Assembly: GCF_049240685.1 (NCBI RefSeq)
Contig: NZ_JBMLSD010000422.1
Coordinates: 1-17,192 of the forward strand
From: Flectobacillus sp049240685
GTDB lineage: Bacteria; Bacteroidota; Bacteroidia; Cytophagales; Spirosomataceae
Direction: 5' to 3'
DNA: 17,192 nt
The stretch's first letter is position 1; every line of letters begins with the position of its first letter. Below are positions 1 through 7,539 of this stretch, one piece after another. The notes under the pieces were generated by a model. That model did not search any database. It saw nothing but the letters and a program-made list of their open reading frames with translations, and had not been told where the DNA came from. A program made the position numbers and the translations under genes.

Positions 1-3
1 ATT

Positions 4-142
4 TAGGCACAAACAAGGCAACAGGCACAAGGCAAAGAGTGTTAAAATGTTTTTAACGACCACAGATATGGGCATTCGGCAAAAACATATCTATCGTTAA
101 TAAAAAACATTTGAACACTTTGTGCCTGTTGCCTTGTGCCTA
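4..142. repeat. Long imperfect hairpin (inverted repeat) element
   Basis: The left arm (about 4-70) and right arm (about 84-142) are near reverse complements around a short centre that contains GGCATTCGGCAAAAA. The outer ends pair best: the left end carries AGGCAACAGGCACAA and the right end carries TTGTGCCTGTTGCCTT. Further in, AGTGTT/AACACT and GATATG/CATATC also pair, with a few small insertions between the arms. The left arm has GGCA words starting at 6, 17, 24 and 31, mostly 7 bp apart. It has no coding capacity. It could be a MITE-like or REP-like element, or the folded part of a transcript; no target-site duplication was identified. The structure is seen directly; its nature is inferred. 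Confidence 0.7.
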
Positions 143-216
143 AAACACAAAACTTAAATATAATTCAGCATTCCTACTTAAGGCTGTCTAAAATCTTTAA
201 GTTTAGAGAAAAATCT

Positions 217-780
217 CTATTTCGTCTTCGAGCGAATTACACTCAAGGTCTGTTGCGTAATACCCAAATACGAGGCAATATGTCCCAATGGCGCTCGCAA
301 AAGAATTGAAGGGTGGTCGTTGAGCAAGGTCGTATATCTTTCTTGAGCGGTATGAAATTGCAGTGAATAAAGCCTATCCGAAAATAGTTTGACCATTTGT
401 ATAGACGTCAAAAAAACATAATCTTTTAAGGCAGGGATTTCTTCAGCCAAAGTCATAAAGTCTCGGTACTGAATGGTTCTTAAGGTTACATCTTCCAGAG
501 CTTCAGTACCATAAGGAGTAGGTTGATTAAAAAACACACTATCGATATTCATAGAAACAAAGCCCTCTTCGAAAAAAAAGTGCGTAATATCTTTGTCGTT
601 ATGGGTGTAATAGGTGCGTAATAAGCCCTTTTCTACAAAAGTTGCTTTCTGAGAAATAGCTCCTGGCAGCATCAAAATCGTATTTTTGGTATGACGCTCC
701 GTTTTGAAGGCCTTATTAATCCGTTCTTGTTGGGCTTCAGTCACAGGAATTTTGCTGCTGATATGTTGTAAAAAATCCAT
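217..780 (-). CDS. Crp/Fnr-family transcriptional regulator
   Basis: Cytoplasmic DNA-binding regulator of the short Crp/Fnr type common in Bacteroidota. With the ATG at 780 the protein is 187 aa. Residues about 24-110 form the cyclic-nucleotide-binding-like beta-roll (FVEKGLLRTYY, then EALEDVTL). A helical linker contains LQFHTAQERYTTLL, and the C-terminal helix-turn-helix is at about 165-186 (PLGHIASYLGITQQTLSVIR). The cAMP-contact residues of true CRP are not evident, so the ligand is unknown, and there is no Fnr-type cysteine cluster. An in-frame GTG at 807 would add nine residues, but the ATG start fits the usual family N-terminus better. A small TAGAGA/TCTCTA hairpin (204-219) overlaps the stop codon. 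The gene is divergent from the YHS gene at 1108, which may be a target, though this is only inferred from position. Confidence 0.9.
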   Translation of the reverse strand: MDFLQHISSKIPVTEAQQERINKAFKTERHTKNTILMLPGAISQKATFVEKGLLRTYYTHNDKDITHFFFEEGFVSMNIDSVFFNQPTPYGTEALEDVTLRTIQYRDFMTLAEEIPALKDYVFLTSIQMVKLFSDRLYSLQFHTAQERYTTLLNDHPSILLRAPLGHIASYLGITQQTLSVIRSKTK

Positions 781-918
781 AGGAGAAAGAATAAAGTTGG
801 GAGGCACTTAGGCCTATGGCATTGATTGAAATTTAACGATGAACAAATCAACAAAATTCAAGGGCAAATTCCAATAAGTAATCATCCAAAATTAGATGTC
901 AGGGCTTGGCTTTAGGTT

Positions 919-1010
919 GTAAGCCGTAGGCATTAGGCAAAATGTATTTATCATTTCAAAAAAAATACTTTTTTCTTAAGCCTTCAGCTTTGGGCATTCG
1001 GCAAAAGCAT
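919..1010. repeat. Pair of related GGCA-heptad repeat units
   Basis: The Crp/YHS intergenic region (781-1107) contains two directly repeated, related units. The first is AAGCCGTAGGCATTAGGCAA at 921-940. The second is AAGCCTTCAGCTTTGGGCAT at 978-997, followed by TCGGCAAAAGCAT. The string TGGGCATTCGGCAAAAGCAT (991-1010) matches 69-88 of this window with one mismatch. Each unit holds two GGCA words 7 bp apart. No coding potential is seen. The rest of the intergenic region is AT-rich, and no convincing promoter was found in it. Confidence 0.6.
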
Positions 1011-1107
1011 CTCCTTTTTTACAGAAAAGAGATTTTTGTCATATAGCCGACTTTTGGTCAGATGGTTAACAACGAAGTTTGCAATATAAATTTTAAATCA
1101 TAAAATA

Positions 1108-1563
1108 ATGAAGACTAAATTATTTGTATTGCTTTTATTTTTGATGTCAACAAGTGTACAGCTTTTGGCGCAAGAAACCGACGTTTTCCAGAAAGATGGA
1201 ATTGCTATTCGTGGGTATGACCCTGTGGCTTATTTCAAACAGAGTAAGCCAGTGAAAGGACAAGAAACCATTTCCTATGATTGGAATGGCGTAAAATGGT
1301 TGTTTAGTTCAGAAGAAAACAAGGAAGATTTTAAGGCAAATCCTGAAAAGTTTGCCCCGCAATATGGAGGATATTGTGCTTATGGTTTGAGTGAAAACCA
1401 CAAATCGCCTACTGAACCAGAGGCGTTCACGATTGTGGATGACAAATTGTATTTAAACTATAACCTAAAAGTGAAGGAATTATGGAAAAAAGATATTCCT
1501 GGGAGAATCAAGAAAGCAAATGATTTTTGGCCTGCTTTGATGTCAAAAACTGCCAAGCAATAG
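1108..1563 (+). CDS. Secreted YHS-domain protein
   Basis: A 151-aa exported protein. Residues 1-22 are a signal peptide with a leucine-rich core ending LLAQ, so the mature protein is predicted to be periplasmic or surface-exposed. The YHS domain is recognisable: RGYDPVAYF at 35-43, GVKWLFSSEENKEDFKANP at 61-79, then QYGGYCAYGLSE at 85-96 with a single cysteine (Cys90). The tail contains KLYLNYNLKVKELW and a conserved-looking DIPGRIKKANDFWP. YHS domains are often linked to metal binding, but the role of this secreted subgroup is not established, so no substrate is proposed. The ATG is followed directly by a good signal sequence, which supports the start. A terminator follows, so it is probably monocistronic. 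Confidence 0.9.
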   Translation: MKTKLFVLLLFLMSTSVQLLAQETDVFQKDGIAIRGYDPVAYFKQSKPVKGQETISYDWNGVKWLFSSEENKEDFKANPEKFAPQYGGYCAYGLSENHKSPTEPEAFTIVDDKLYLNYNLKVKELWKKDIPGRIKKANDFWPALMSKTAKQ

Positions 1564-1616
1564 CAGAACTATCTATTTTGACAAAAACTGAATATCCATG
1601 TTTTTAATATTTGAAG

Positions 1617-1646
1617 GCGGAGAGGTAAAAACTTCTCCGCTTTTTT
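1617..1646 (+). terminator. Rho-independent terminator of the YHS gene
   Basis: GCGGAGA (1617-1623) pairs perfectly with TCTCCGC (1634-1640). The stem extends inward through G-T, G-C and T-A pairs to an AAAA loop, and a run of six Ts (1641-1646) follows at once. It lies 54 bp after the stop codon at 1563. Confidence 0.85.
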
Positions 1647-1824
1647 GTTGCTAAATGATGGAAGTCAAAAAAGCTGACAGCCTTTTAATTATCCTCTTCA
1701 ATTGTATGCGAATACAGTATTTTTAAAGAATTACATCCTTTAACAAGTAGCCGATTTTTTCAGTTATATTGTTATTCTTAGATATTTTTGATTATTTCGT
1801 ACAGCTTTCAATATAATTTCAATC

Positions 1825-2412
1825 ATGCGCATCAAGGAATTTTCATCTTTTCAAGAACAATCTCTCTGGAATAATTTCAGAGCTGGAGATGAAGTTGCCT
1901 TTACACAGTTGTCGACACGGTACTACAGAATGTTTCGCCACTATGGTGGAAAGTTTACGACCAATAGCCAAATTATTGAGGATGCCATTCAGGACTTACT
2001 AGTCAATTTATGGGTAAAAAGAACCTCCTTAACAGAAGTTGATTCAGTAAAGTTTTATTTATTAAAGGCTTTTAGAAATCAGTTATTTAAAACTTTAAGG
2101 GCCTTTAGTGCTGTTCCATTAGAAGAGGATTTTCAAGAAAATTTTTCAGAAGCATCTTCTGAAATGTTTTTTATCGAAAATGAATCTCAGCAAGAGCAAC
2201 AATCCAAAATTTCTTATTTCCTCAAACAACTCCCTGACCGTCAAAGAGAAATTCTTTATTTACGCTTCTATCAAGATTTGAGAGTAGAAGAAATAGCGCA
2301 ATTACTGCAAATCAAACCTCAATCTGTTTCGAATATCATCCAACGAGCCCTTCTGAATCTTCGCCAACATTGGGAATTATTGGTTCCTTTTATCTTGTTG
2401 TGGCTACTATGA
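1825..2412 (+). CDS. ECF-type RNA polymerase sigma factor (FecI/SigZ-like)
   Basis: A 195-aa extracytoplasmic-function sigma factor that would direct RNA polymerase to the downstream uptake genes when released by its anti-sigma factor. Region 2 spans about residues 26-95, with the signature IIEDAIQDLLVNLWVKR at 50-66. Region 4 is at about 130-181 (LPDRQREILYLRFYQDLRVEEIA, then a recognition helix containing QSVSNIIQRALLNLR). The protein ends in an unusual hydrophobic tail (ELLVPFILLWLL, 184-195) that could contact the membrane or the anti-sigma factor. A Bacteroidota-like -7 element, TATTTTTG, sits at 1783-1790, but no TTG was found at the right distance for a -33 element. The FecR gene follows after a region that includes the assembly gap, the usual partnership for this family. 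Confidence 0.93.
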   Translation: MRIKEFSSFQEQSLWNNFRAGDEVAFTQLSTRYYRMFRHYGGKFTTNSQIIEDAIQDLLVNLWVKRTSLTEVDSVKFYLLKAFRNQLFKTLRAFSAVPLEEDFQENFSEASSEMFFIENESQQEQQSKISYFLKQLPDRQREILYLRFYQDLRVEEIAQLLQIKPQSVSNIIQRALLNLRQHWELLVPFILLWLL

Positions 2413-2416
2413 ATGC

Positions 2417-2473
2417 AATAGTTGTGAATGATGAATTGTGAATTAGTGTATTGCGAAGAATACAACAACTATT
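2417..2473. repeat. Inverted repeat beside the assembly gap
   Basis: AATAGTTGT (2417-2425) is the exact reverse complement of ACAACTATT (2465-2473). The interior has GAAT-type repeats (TGAATGATGAATTGTGAATTAG at 2425-2446) of a kind also seen after susD near 9187. The right arm ends four bases before the N run, so this repetitive sequence may have caused the assembly break. Confidence 0.5.
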
Positions 2474-2477
2474 ATTT

Positions 2478-2577
2478 NNNNNNNNNNNNNNNNNNNNNNN
2501 NNNNNNNNNNNNNNNNNNNNNNNNNNNNNNNNNNNNNNNNNNNNNNNNNNNNNNNNNNNNNNNNNNNNNNNNNNNNN
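2478..2577. other. Assembly gap (100 Ns) between sigma factor and FecR genes
   Basis: Exactly 100 consecutive Ns, the conventional placeholder for a scaffold gap of unknown size. The true distance between the sigma factor and FecR genes is therefore unknown, and extra sequence could be missing. The flanks (2413-2477 and 2578-2700) are very AT-rich, with no credible coding sequence; open frames that cross the Ns are meaningless. Confidence 0.95.
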
Positions 2578-2751
2578 AAGTATCTCTATCTATTTTCCTG
2601 CATAGTCACAATTTCTATTTATTACTTTCAATTTTTTATACAAAAAATTACAATTTTAATTTCCTCAAAATCAGCGTTTTATTATTTTTTCTAAAAAAAA
2701 TTGTGTTTTAGTGAGTATCCGAGTACTGTTTTTGGGATGTAGCATATATAA

Positions 2752-2772
2752 TGTCAAATTGACACAATTTAA
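2752..2772. promoter_or_regulatory. Overlapping palindromes upstream of the FecR gene (possible operator)
   Basis: TGTCAA-A-TTGACA (2752-2764) is a perfect 6-1-6 inverted repeat. It overlaps a second perfect one, AAATTG-ACA-CAATTT (2757-2771). They lie about 40-60 bp before the FecR start. A further 7-bp hairpin, CTCTTTG/CAAAGAG (2773-2779 and 2795-2801), sits just before the ATG. They could be an operator or leader structure; the AT-richness makes chance palindromes easy, so confidence is low. Confidence 0.35.
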
Positions 2773-2810
2773 CTCTTTGTTTTCTTAAAAAAGCCAAAGA
2801 GCCGAAAGAT

Positions 2811-3947
2811 ATGAACACAAAAAAAACATTTGAAGCACTGTTAGAAGACGCTACCATCCGTAACTGGGTGTACGAAAACCGTAACCAGCCCACACGTGTA
2901 TGGGAAGAATGGGCTCGTACGCAAGGAATCGAAGGGGTGTATCTTCAGCAACTGCGAATATTTTTGTCTGAACTCGAAGGCGAACCGCTTGTGCTGGATG
3001 AAAACTATATACAATCTCGTGTTCAATCTGCATTAGAAAAGGCAAAAGAATTAGAAAATGTAGGAATTTATGATTCGGCTACATCAGAGCTTACGCCTAA
3101 AAGTTTTTGGCGGGTGGTTTCAGATTATTGGGTTGCGGCGGCTTCGATAGTAGTTTTTGTAGGTTTAGGGTATTTGGTGTATACTGCCAAACAAAACCAG
3201 CCAGCGCCTGTTGTGAGTTTTGACCAAAAGCTGAATCTATCGCACGAAGAAGAATCTTTTGTGGAGACTACCAACCCCAACAAGCGCAACAAAATGGTGG
3301 TGTTGCCCGATGGCAGTACCGTTATTTTACAAAAAGGTAGTAAGCTCAAATATTTTGATTCTTATAATTCACAAAATAGAGAAGTGTATTTGAGTGGAGA
3401 AGCTTTTTTTGAAGTTGTCAAAAATCCTAAAAAACCATTTTTAGTGTTTACCAAAGATATCGTGACGAAGGTATTGGGTACGAGTTTTACCGTAAAAGCA
3501 TTTGATGACGACAAAGAAGTAAAGGTGATGGTGAAGACAGGGAAAGTGAATGTGATTCAACAGAAGAATCTAAATATTAAAGATATCACCGAAAAAACGA
3601 ATATCGCAGGCATCGCACTAGAGGCAAATCAACAAGTAATTTATCAAAGAGAAGCCCATAAGCTCATAAAAGTAGAGCTCAACAATCCTCAATTTTTGTC
3701 TTTAAATAATAGTAGTCAGTCGTTTACCTTTAAATCTACTCCTATTTCCGATGTTTTTGTACAATTGAGCCAAGCCTACGGCATAGAAATAGTATTTGAT
3801 GAAAAAGTCATGAGCAAGTGCACTTTTACGGCTACCCTAGGTACGGAGCCCTTGGATGAAAAAATGAAATGGATTTGTGCTGCAATAGATGCTGACTATC
3901 AGGTGTCTGGAGGCAGAATATTTGTAGAAGGCAGGCCTTGTCAGTAG
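2811..3947 (+). CDS. FecR-family anti-sigma factor
   Basis: A 378-aa inner-membrane regulator expected to bind the upstream ECF sigma factor and to receive a signal from the SusC STN domain in the periplasm. Residues 1-105 are the cytoplasmic sigma-binding part. One membrane segment follows at about 108-126 (VAAASIVVFVGLGYLVYTA). The periplasmic FecR domain spans about 155-255, with LPDGSTVILQKGSKLKY at 165-181, EVYLSGEAFFEV at 191-202, KKPFLV at 207-212 and VLGTSFTVKAF at 221-231. The C-terminal DUF4974-type domain is at about 303-375 (FTFKSTPISDVFVQLSQAYG). Length and domain order are normal for Bacteroidota FecR proteins. The ATG at 2811 begins a typical N-terminus. It lies 227 bp before susC, with a structured leader between them. 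Confidence 0.95.
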   Translation: MNTKKTFEALLEDATIRNWVYENRNQPTRVWEEWARTQGIEGVYLQQLRIFLSELEGEPLVLDENYIQSRVQSALEKAKELENVGIYDSATSELTPKSFWRVVSDYWVAAASIVVFVGLGYLVYTAKQNQPAPVVSFDQKLNLSHEEESFVETTNPNKRNKMVVLPDGSTVILQKGSKLKYFDSYNSQNREVYLSGEAFFEVVKNPKKPFLVFTKDIVTKVLGTSFTVKAFDDDKEVKVMVKTGKVNVIQQKNLNIKDITEKTNIAGIALEANQQVIYQREAHKLIKVELNNPQFLSLNNSSQSFTFKSTPISDVFVQLSQAYGIEIVFDEKVMSKCTFTATLGTEPLDEKMKWICAAIDADYQVSGGRIFVEGRPCQ

Positions 3948-4043
3948 TTCCTGAACCTGTATAAATGTATGAAAGAAAATTAACTAAAACTCGATAACTA
4001 TGTAACCAAAAACCCAATTGTCACAACGACAGATTACAAAAAA

Positions 4044-4133
4044 AGATGAATGATGCGCCAACATCACTCATCTTGAATCAAATCCCTTTTTGATGCTGCT
4101 ACGCTAGGTCCTAAAAATTAGGACTCAGGGATT
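4044..4133 (+). promoter_or_regulatory. Structured leader upstream of susC (candidate attenuator or RNA element)
   Basis: Three stems are packed into the 227-bp FecR-susC spacer. AGATGAATGATG (4044-4055) pairs with CATCACTCATCT (4062-4073) with one mismatch around a 6-nt loop. GTCCTAA (4108-4114) pairs perfectly with TTAGGAC (4118-4124) around AAA. AATCCC (4081-4086) pairs with GGGATT (4128-4133), enclosing the second stem. GTTTTTG follows at once, giving a weak terminator-like end. It lies 41 nt before the susC ATG. It may set the FecR-to-SusC expression ratio or respond to a factor; it was not recognised as a known riboswitch class. Confidence 0.45.
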
Positions 4134-4174
4134 GTTTTTGTCAATTTTTCACAACTAACAAATTATCCAAAAGT

Positions 4175-7100
4175 ATGAAAAAAAAGTTTCCATCGTATCA
4201 AACTTTACGAAAAATTATGAGAATTAGTTTGTTGCAAATCGCTCTTTCCGTCCTGTGCGTGAGTATGTCATTGGCACATAGGAGCAATGCACAAGATTTG
4301 CTAAACAAAAAAGTAACTCTTCATCTCAGCAAAAATGAGGTAGTAGATGTGCTGGAAAAAATCGAAAAACAAGCTCAAGTAAATTTTATTTATAGTCCCG
4401 AAATCATCGATGCTAAAAGAAGCGTTTCAATCAACGCTGAGGAAAAAGCACTAGGCGATTTGTTGACTGAATTGTTTCGCCCGTTGGATATCAGTTTTGA
4501 GGTTGCAGGCAAACAAATTTTACTGAAAAGAAGAAAAAACGCTTTGCCAACAAAAGAAATTCTACCAAACCTAAGTTGGCAAATGCCCGATATCGTAGTG
4601 ACAGGCTCCATTAAAGATGAAAATGGAGAAGCATTGGTAGGGGTGACTGTTCAAATTAAAGGTACAACTAAAGGAACTACCACTGGCCCAGATGGCACAT
4701 TTAAGCTTTCGGTTCCAAATGAGCAAACTACCTTGGTATTTTCGTCGGTAGGCTACCAAAAGACGGAAATTCTTGTCGGCAAACAAACAGCTTTGAATAT
4801 AGTGCTAAAATCTGATGTAGGTAACCTCGATGAAGTTGTGGTTGTAGGTTATGGTTCACAAAAGAAAAGCGCTATTTCGGGGGCAGTGTCGGATGTAAGT
4901 ACAAAAGCTATTGCTAGTAACCCTTCGCCTAACTTAAGTAACTCATTGGTTGGTCAGGCCACGGGTATTATTGCTACACAGCGTTCGGGCGAGCCAGGCA
5001 AAGATGCCTCAAATATCTTGATTAGAGGTATTGGAACTACAGGTGATGCTTCTCCCATTTTTGTAATTGATGGAATTGTTCGTTCATCTAGCGATTTTGC
5101 ACAGTTGAACTCAAGCGAAATTCAGTCATTCTCGGTATTGAAAGATGCAGCGAGTGCCGCAGTATTTGGTATTCGTGCAGGTAATGGTGTAATTCTAGTA
5201 ACCACCAAAAGAGGTGCTGAAGGCAAAATGCAGATTGATTTCAATGCCAATGTAGGTGTACAAGAACGTACTCGTAATCCTGAGTTTTTGAACTCTTATG
5301 AATATGCCACTTTATACAATGAAGCTTTGGCTAACGATGGAAAGCCAGCGCTTTATTCAGCAGATGATTTAGAAAAATATCGTACTCATTCTAGCCCAGA
5401 TACGCACCCTGATTCAGATTGGTTTTCGGTATTGAAAAAATCAGCTTTGGTACGTAACTACTCGATTTCGGCAACGGGTGGTACCGATAAAATTCGCTAT
5501 GCTACTTCATTGGGGTATTTGAAACAAGATGGTATTATTCCATCCAATGATTTTAACAGATATAACTTCCGTTCAAATATCGACGCTAACGTAACTAGCA
5601 CTACTAAACTTTCATTTGACCTCTCGGGCCGTGACGAAAAAACTAACAACGTTGCTTCTGAGGAAGTGTTTAGATGGATGTCGGGTATTCCACCAAATAG
5701 AACTCCTATTACTTGGTCGAATGGTACGTATTCAAACGGCCCATCTTACTTGACTTTACCTGAAAACGGTTATAGAAAAAGAAATATTCAGGCATTTCGT
5801 GGACGAATGGAGTTGGAGCAACAATTACCATTTTTGAGCGGATTGTCTATTAAAGGGATTGCTTCCTATGATAAAACTATTACAGCTAACAAAAACTGGA
5901 CATTTACTAAAATACCATTCTTCAATAGACTCTCGGATGGCTCGTTTGTAGAAGCTCCAAAAGGACCAACGTCATTAATTCAGAATAATTACGACGAACA
6001 ATCGGTTACCTTAGAGACTCACTTAAACTACAAGAAAACAGTCGGAAAAAGTAATTTTACAGGTTTGTTGTTGTATACTCAAACCAAACAGCTTTGGAAC
6101 TACATGAGTGTATCTCGTGAAGGATATACTTTGGCAATTGACGAAATCAACTTTGGTGCTGCTGCAAACCGTAACAACGGAGGTTATTCGGGAAGTAGCG
6201 GTCGTCAGGGGATTGTGGGTCGTTTCAACTGGGCTTATGCAGATAAGTATTTCTTCGAAACCAGCTTTAGAGCCGATGGTTCAGAGCAATTTGCAGATGG
6301 AAAGCGTTGGGGCTTCTTCCCATCGGTATCGGCAGGTTATGTGATTTCGCAAGAATCTTTCATGAAAAATTCATCATTTGTTGATTTCTTGAAACTACGT
6401 GCTTCTTACGGTATTTTGGGTAATGACCGTTTGGGTGGAGAAAGATTCCTTTATCTACAATCTTATTTCGTAAATGGTTCGGCGGTGTTTGGCAATGGCA
6501 ATGTGCAACCAACGATTGTTGAAGGACGTCTCTCAAATCCAAATGTAACTTGGGAAACCGTTAAGAAACTGAATATTGGTTTTGATGCTACGTTGTTAAA
6601 AGGCAAATTGACAGCGGTAGTTGATTACTTTTTTGATAAAAGAAGTGATATCCTAGCTTCACGAAACCTATCAGTACCTAGTTTATTGGGTGTATCGTTA
6701 CCAGTAGAAAACTTGGCTAAAGTAAACAATAGCGGTGTTGAAGTCACTTTAGGGCACAGAAATCGCCTTTCTAATGACCTTGGCTACTCAATTGGCGGGA
6801 ACCTTACGTATGCTAGAAACGAAATCGTATTTATTGATGAAGCTGCATCTGTAAATCCAAACATCCGAAGAACAGGCTTGCCACTGAATACCCAGTACGG
6901 GTACAGAGCCATTGGTATCTTCCAAACACAAGCAGAAGTGGATGCCGCAGCAAAACAAGTAGGCAAAACAGCCCCAGGTGATATTCGTTACGAGGATATT
7001 AACAAAGATGGTCAGATTAACGACCTTGATAGAGTTGCCATTGGAAGATCAAATACCCCAGAAATTATTTTTGGTATCAATGGAGGCTTCCAATACAAAA

Positions 7101-7528
7101 ACTTTGATTTTTCATTCTTATTCCAAGGAGCAACCAACGTAAACCAATACTATAGTGGTGAAGGTGCATGGCCATTCTTTGTTGGTTCGGGAGCTTTGAA
7201 AGCCAATTTAGATCGCTGGACTCCATCGAATCCTAATGCGACCGAGCCTCGTGTATTGATTGACCCTACAAACATGAATCATGCGGAGTCGTCATTCTGG
7301 ATGAGAGATGCTTCTTACATTCGTCTCAAAAATGTTGAATTAGCATATAATGTTCCTTTAGAAAAACTGAAAATTGGATTTATTAGAGGTATTCGCGTTT
7401 ACATCAACGCCAATAACGTTGCCACTTGGTCTAAAATCAAAAACTATGACCCTGAAAATGCGAGTGGAAGAGGATGGGATTATCCTCAGTTTAGAATTTG
7501 GAACGCAGGTGTAAACTTTAAATTTTAA
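4175..7528 (+). CDS. SusC/RagA-family TonB-dependent outer-membrane transducer with STN domain
   Basis: A 1117-aa outer-membrane beta-barrel that imports a ligand captured with its SusD partner, powered by TonB. Residues 1-40 form the signal peptide (ends HRSNAQ). The STN domain at about 47-118 (VTLHLSKNEVVDVLEKIEKQ) marks it as a signal transducer able to contact FecR. A carboxypeptidase-D-regulatory-like domain follows at about 143-212 (GSIKDENGEALVGVTVQIKG). The TonB-box region is DEVVVVGYG (219-227). The plug is at about 231-346 and includes SVLKDAASAAVFGIRAGNGV (320-339), a hallmark SusC motif. The rest is barrel, ending in an aromatic NFKF. Length is typical. susD starts 11 bp after the stop, so they form an operon. 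The transported substrate cannot be inferred, because no glycoside hydrolase or peptidase lies beside the pair. Confidence 0.96.
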   Translation: MKKKFPSYQTLRKIMRISLLQIALSVLCVSMSLAHRSNAQDLLNKKVTLHLSKNEVVDVLEKIEKQAQVNFIYSPEIIDAKRSVSINAEEKALGDLLTELFRPLDISFEVAGKQILLKRRKNALPTKEILPNLSWQMPDIVVTGSIKDENGEALVGVTVQIKGTTKGTTTGPDGTFKLSVPNEQTTLVFSSVGYQKTEILVGKQTALNIVLKSDVGNLDEVVVVGYGSQKKSAISGAVSDVSTKAIASNPSPNLSNSLVGQATGIIATQRSGEPGKDASNILIRGIGTTGDASPIFVIDGIVRSSSDFAQLNSSEIQSFSVLKDAASAAVFGIRAGNGVILVTTKRGAEGKMQIDFNANVGVQERTRNPEFLNSYEYATLYNEALANDGKPALYSADDLEKYRTHSSPDTHPDSDWFSVLKKSALVRNYSISATGGTDKIRYATSLGYLKQDGIIPSNDFNRYNFRSNIDANVTSTTKLSFDLSGRDEKTNNVASEEVFRWMSGIPPNRTPITWSNGTYSNGPSYLTLPENGYRKRNIQAFRGRMELEQQLPFLSGLSIKGIASYDKTITANKNWTFTKIPFFNRLSDGSFVEAPKGPTSLIQNNYDEQSVTLETHLNYKKTVGKSNFTGLLLYTQTKQLWNYMSVSREGYTLAIDEINFGAAANRNNGGYSGSSGRQGIVGRFNWAYADKYFFETSFRADGSEQFADGKRWGFFPSVSAGYVISQESFMKNSSFVDFLKLRASYGILGNDRLGGERFLYLQSYFVNGSAVFGNGNVQPTIVEGRLSNPNVTWETVKKLNIGFDATLLKGKLTAVVDYFFDKRSDILASRNLSVPSLLGVSLPVENLAKVNNSGVEVTLGHRNRLSNDLGYSIGGNLTYARNEIVFIDEAASVNPNIRRTGLPLNTQYGYRAIGIFQTQAEVDAAAKQVGKTAPGDIRYEDINKDGQINDLDRVAIGRSNTPEIIFGINGGFQYKNFDFSFLFQGATNVNQYYSGEGAWPFFVGSGALKANLDRWTPSNPNATEPRVLIDPTNMNHAESSFWMRDASYIRLKNVELAYNVPLEKLKIGFIRGIRVYINANNVATWSKIKNYDPENASGRGWDYPQFRIWNAGVNFKF

Positions 7529-7539
7529 TAAACATTAAG

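Noticed and set aside
217..807. GTG start at 807 for the Crp/Fnr regulator
   Set aside because: The ATG at 780 gives the usual family N-terminus; the extra nine residues look like untranslated sequence.
2428..2711. Two open frames crossing the N run
   Set aside because: They are open only because 100 Ns are read as unknown residues; the flanking sequence is AT-rich and not protein-like.
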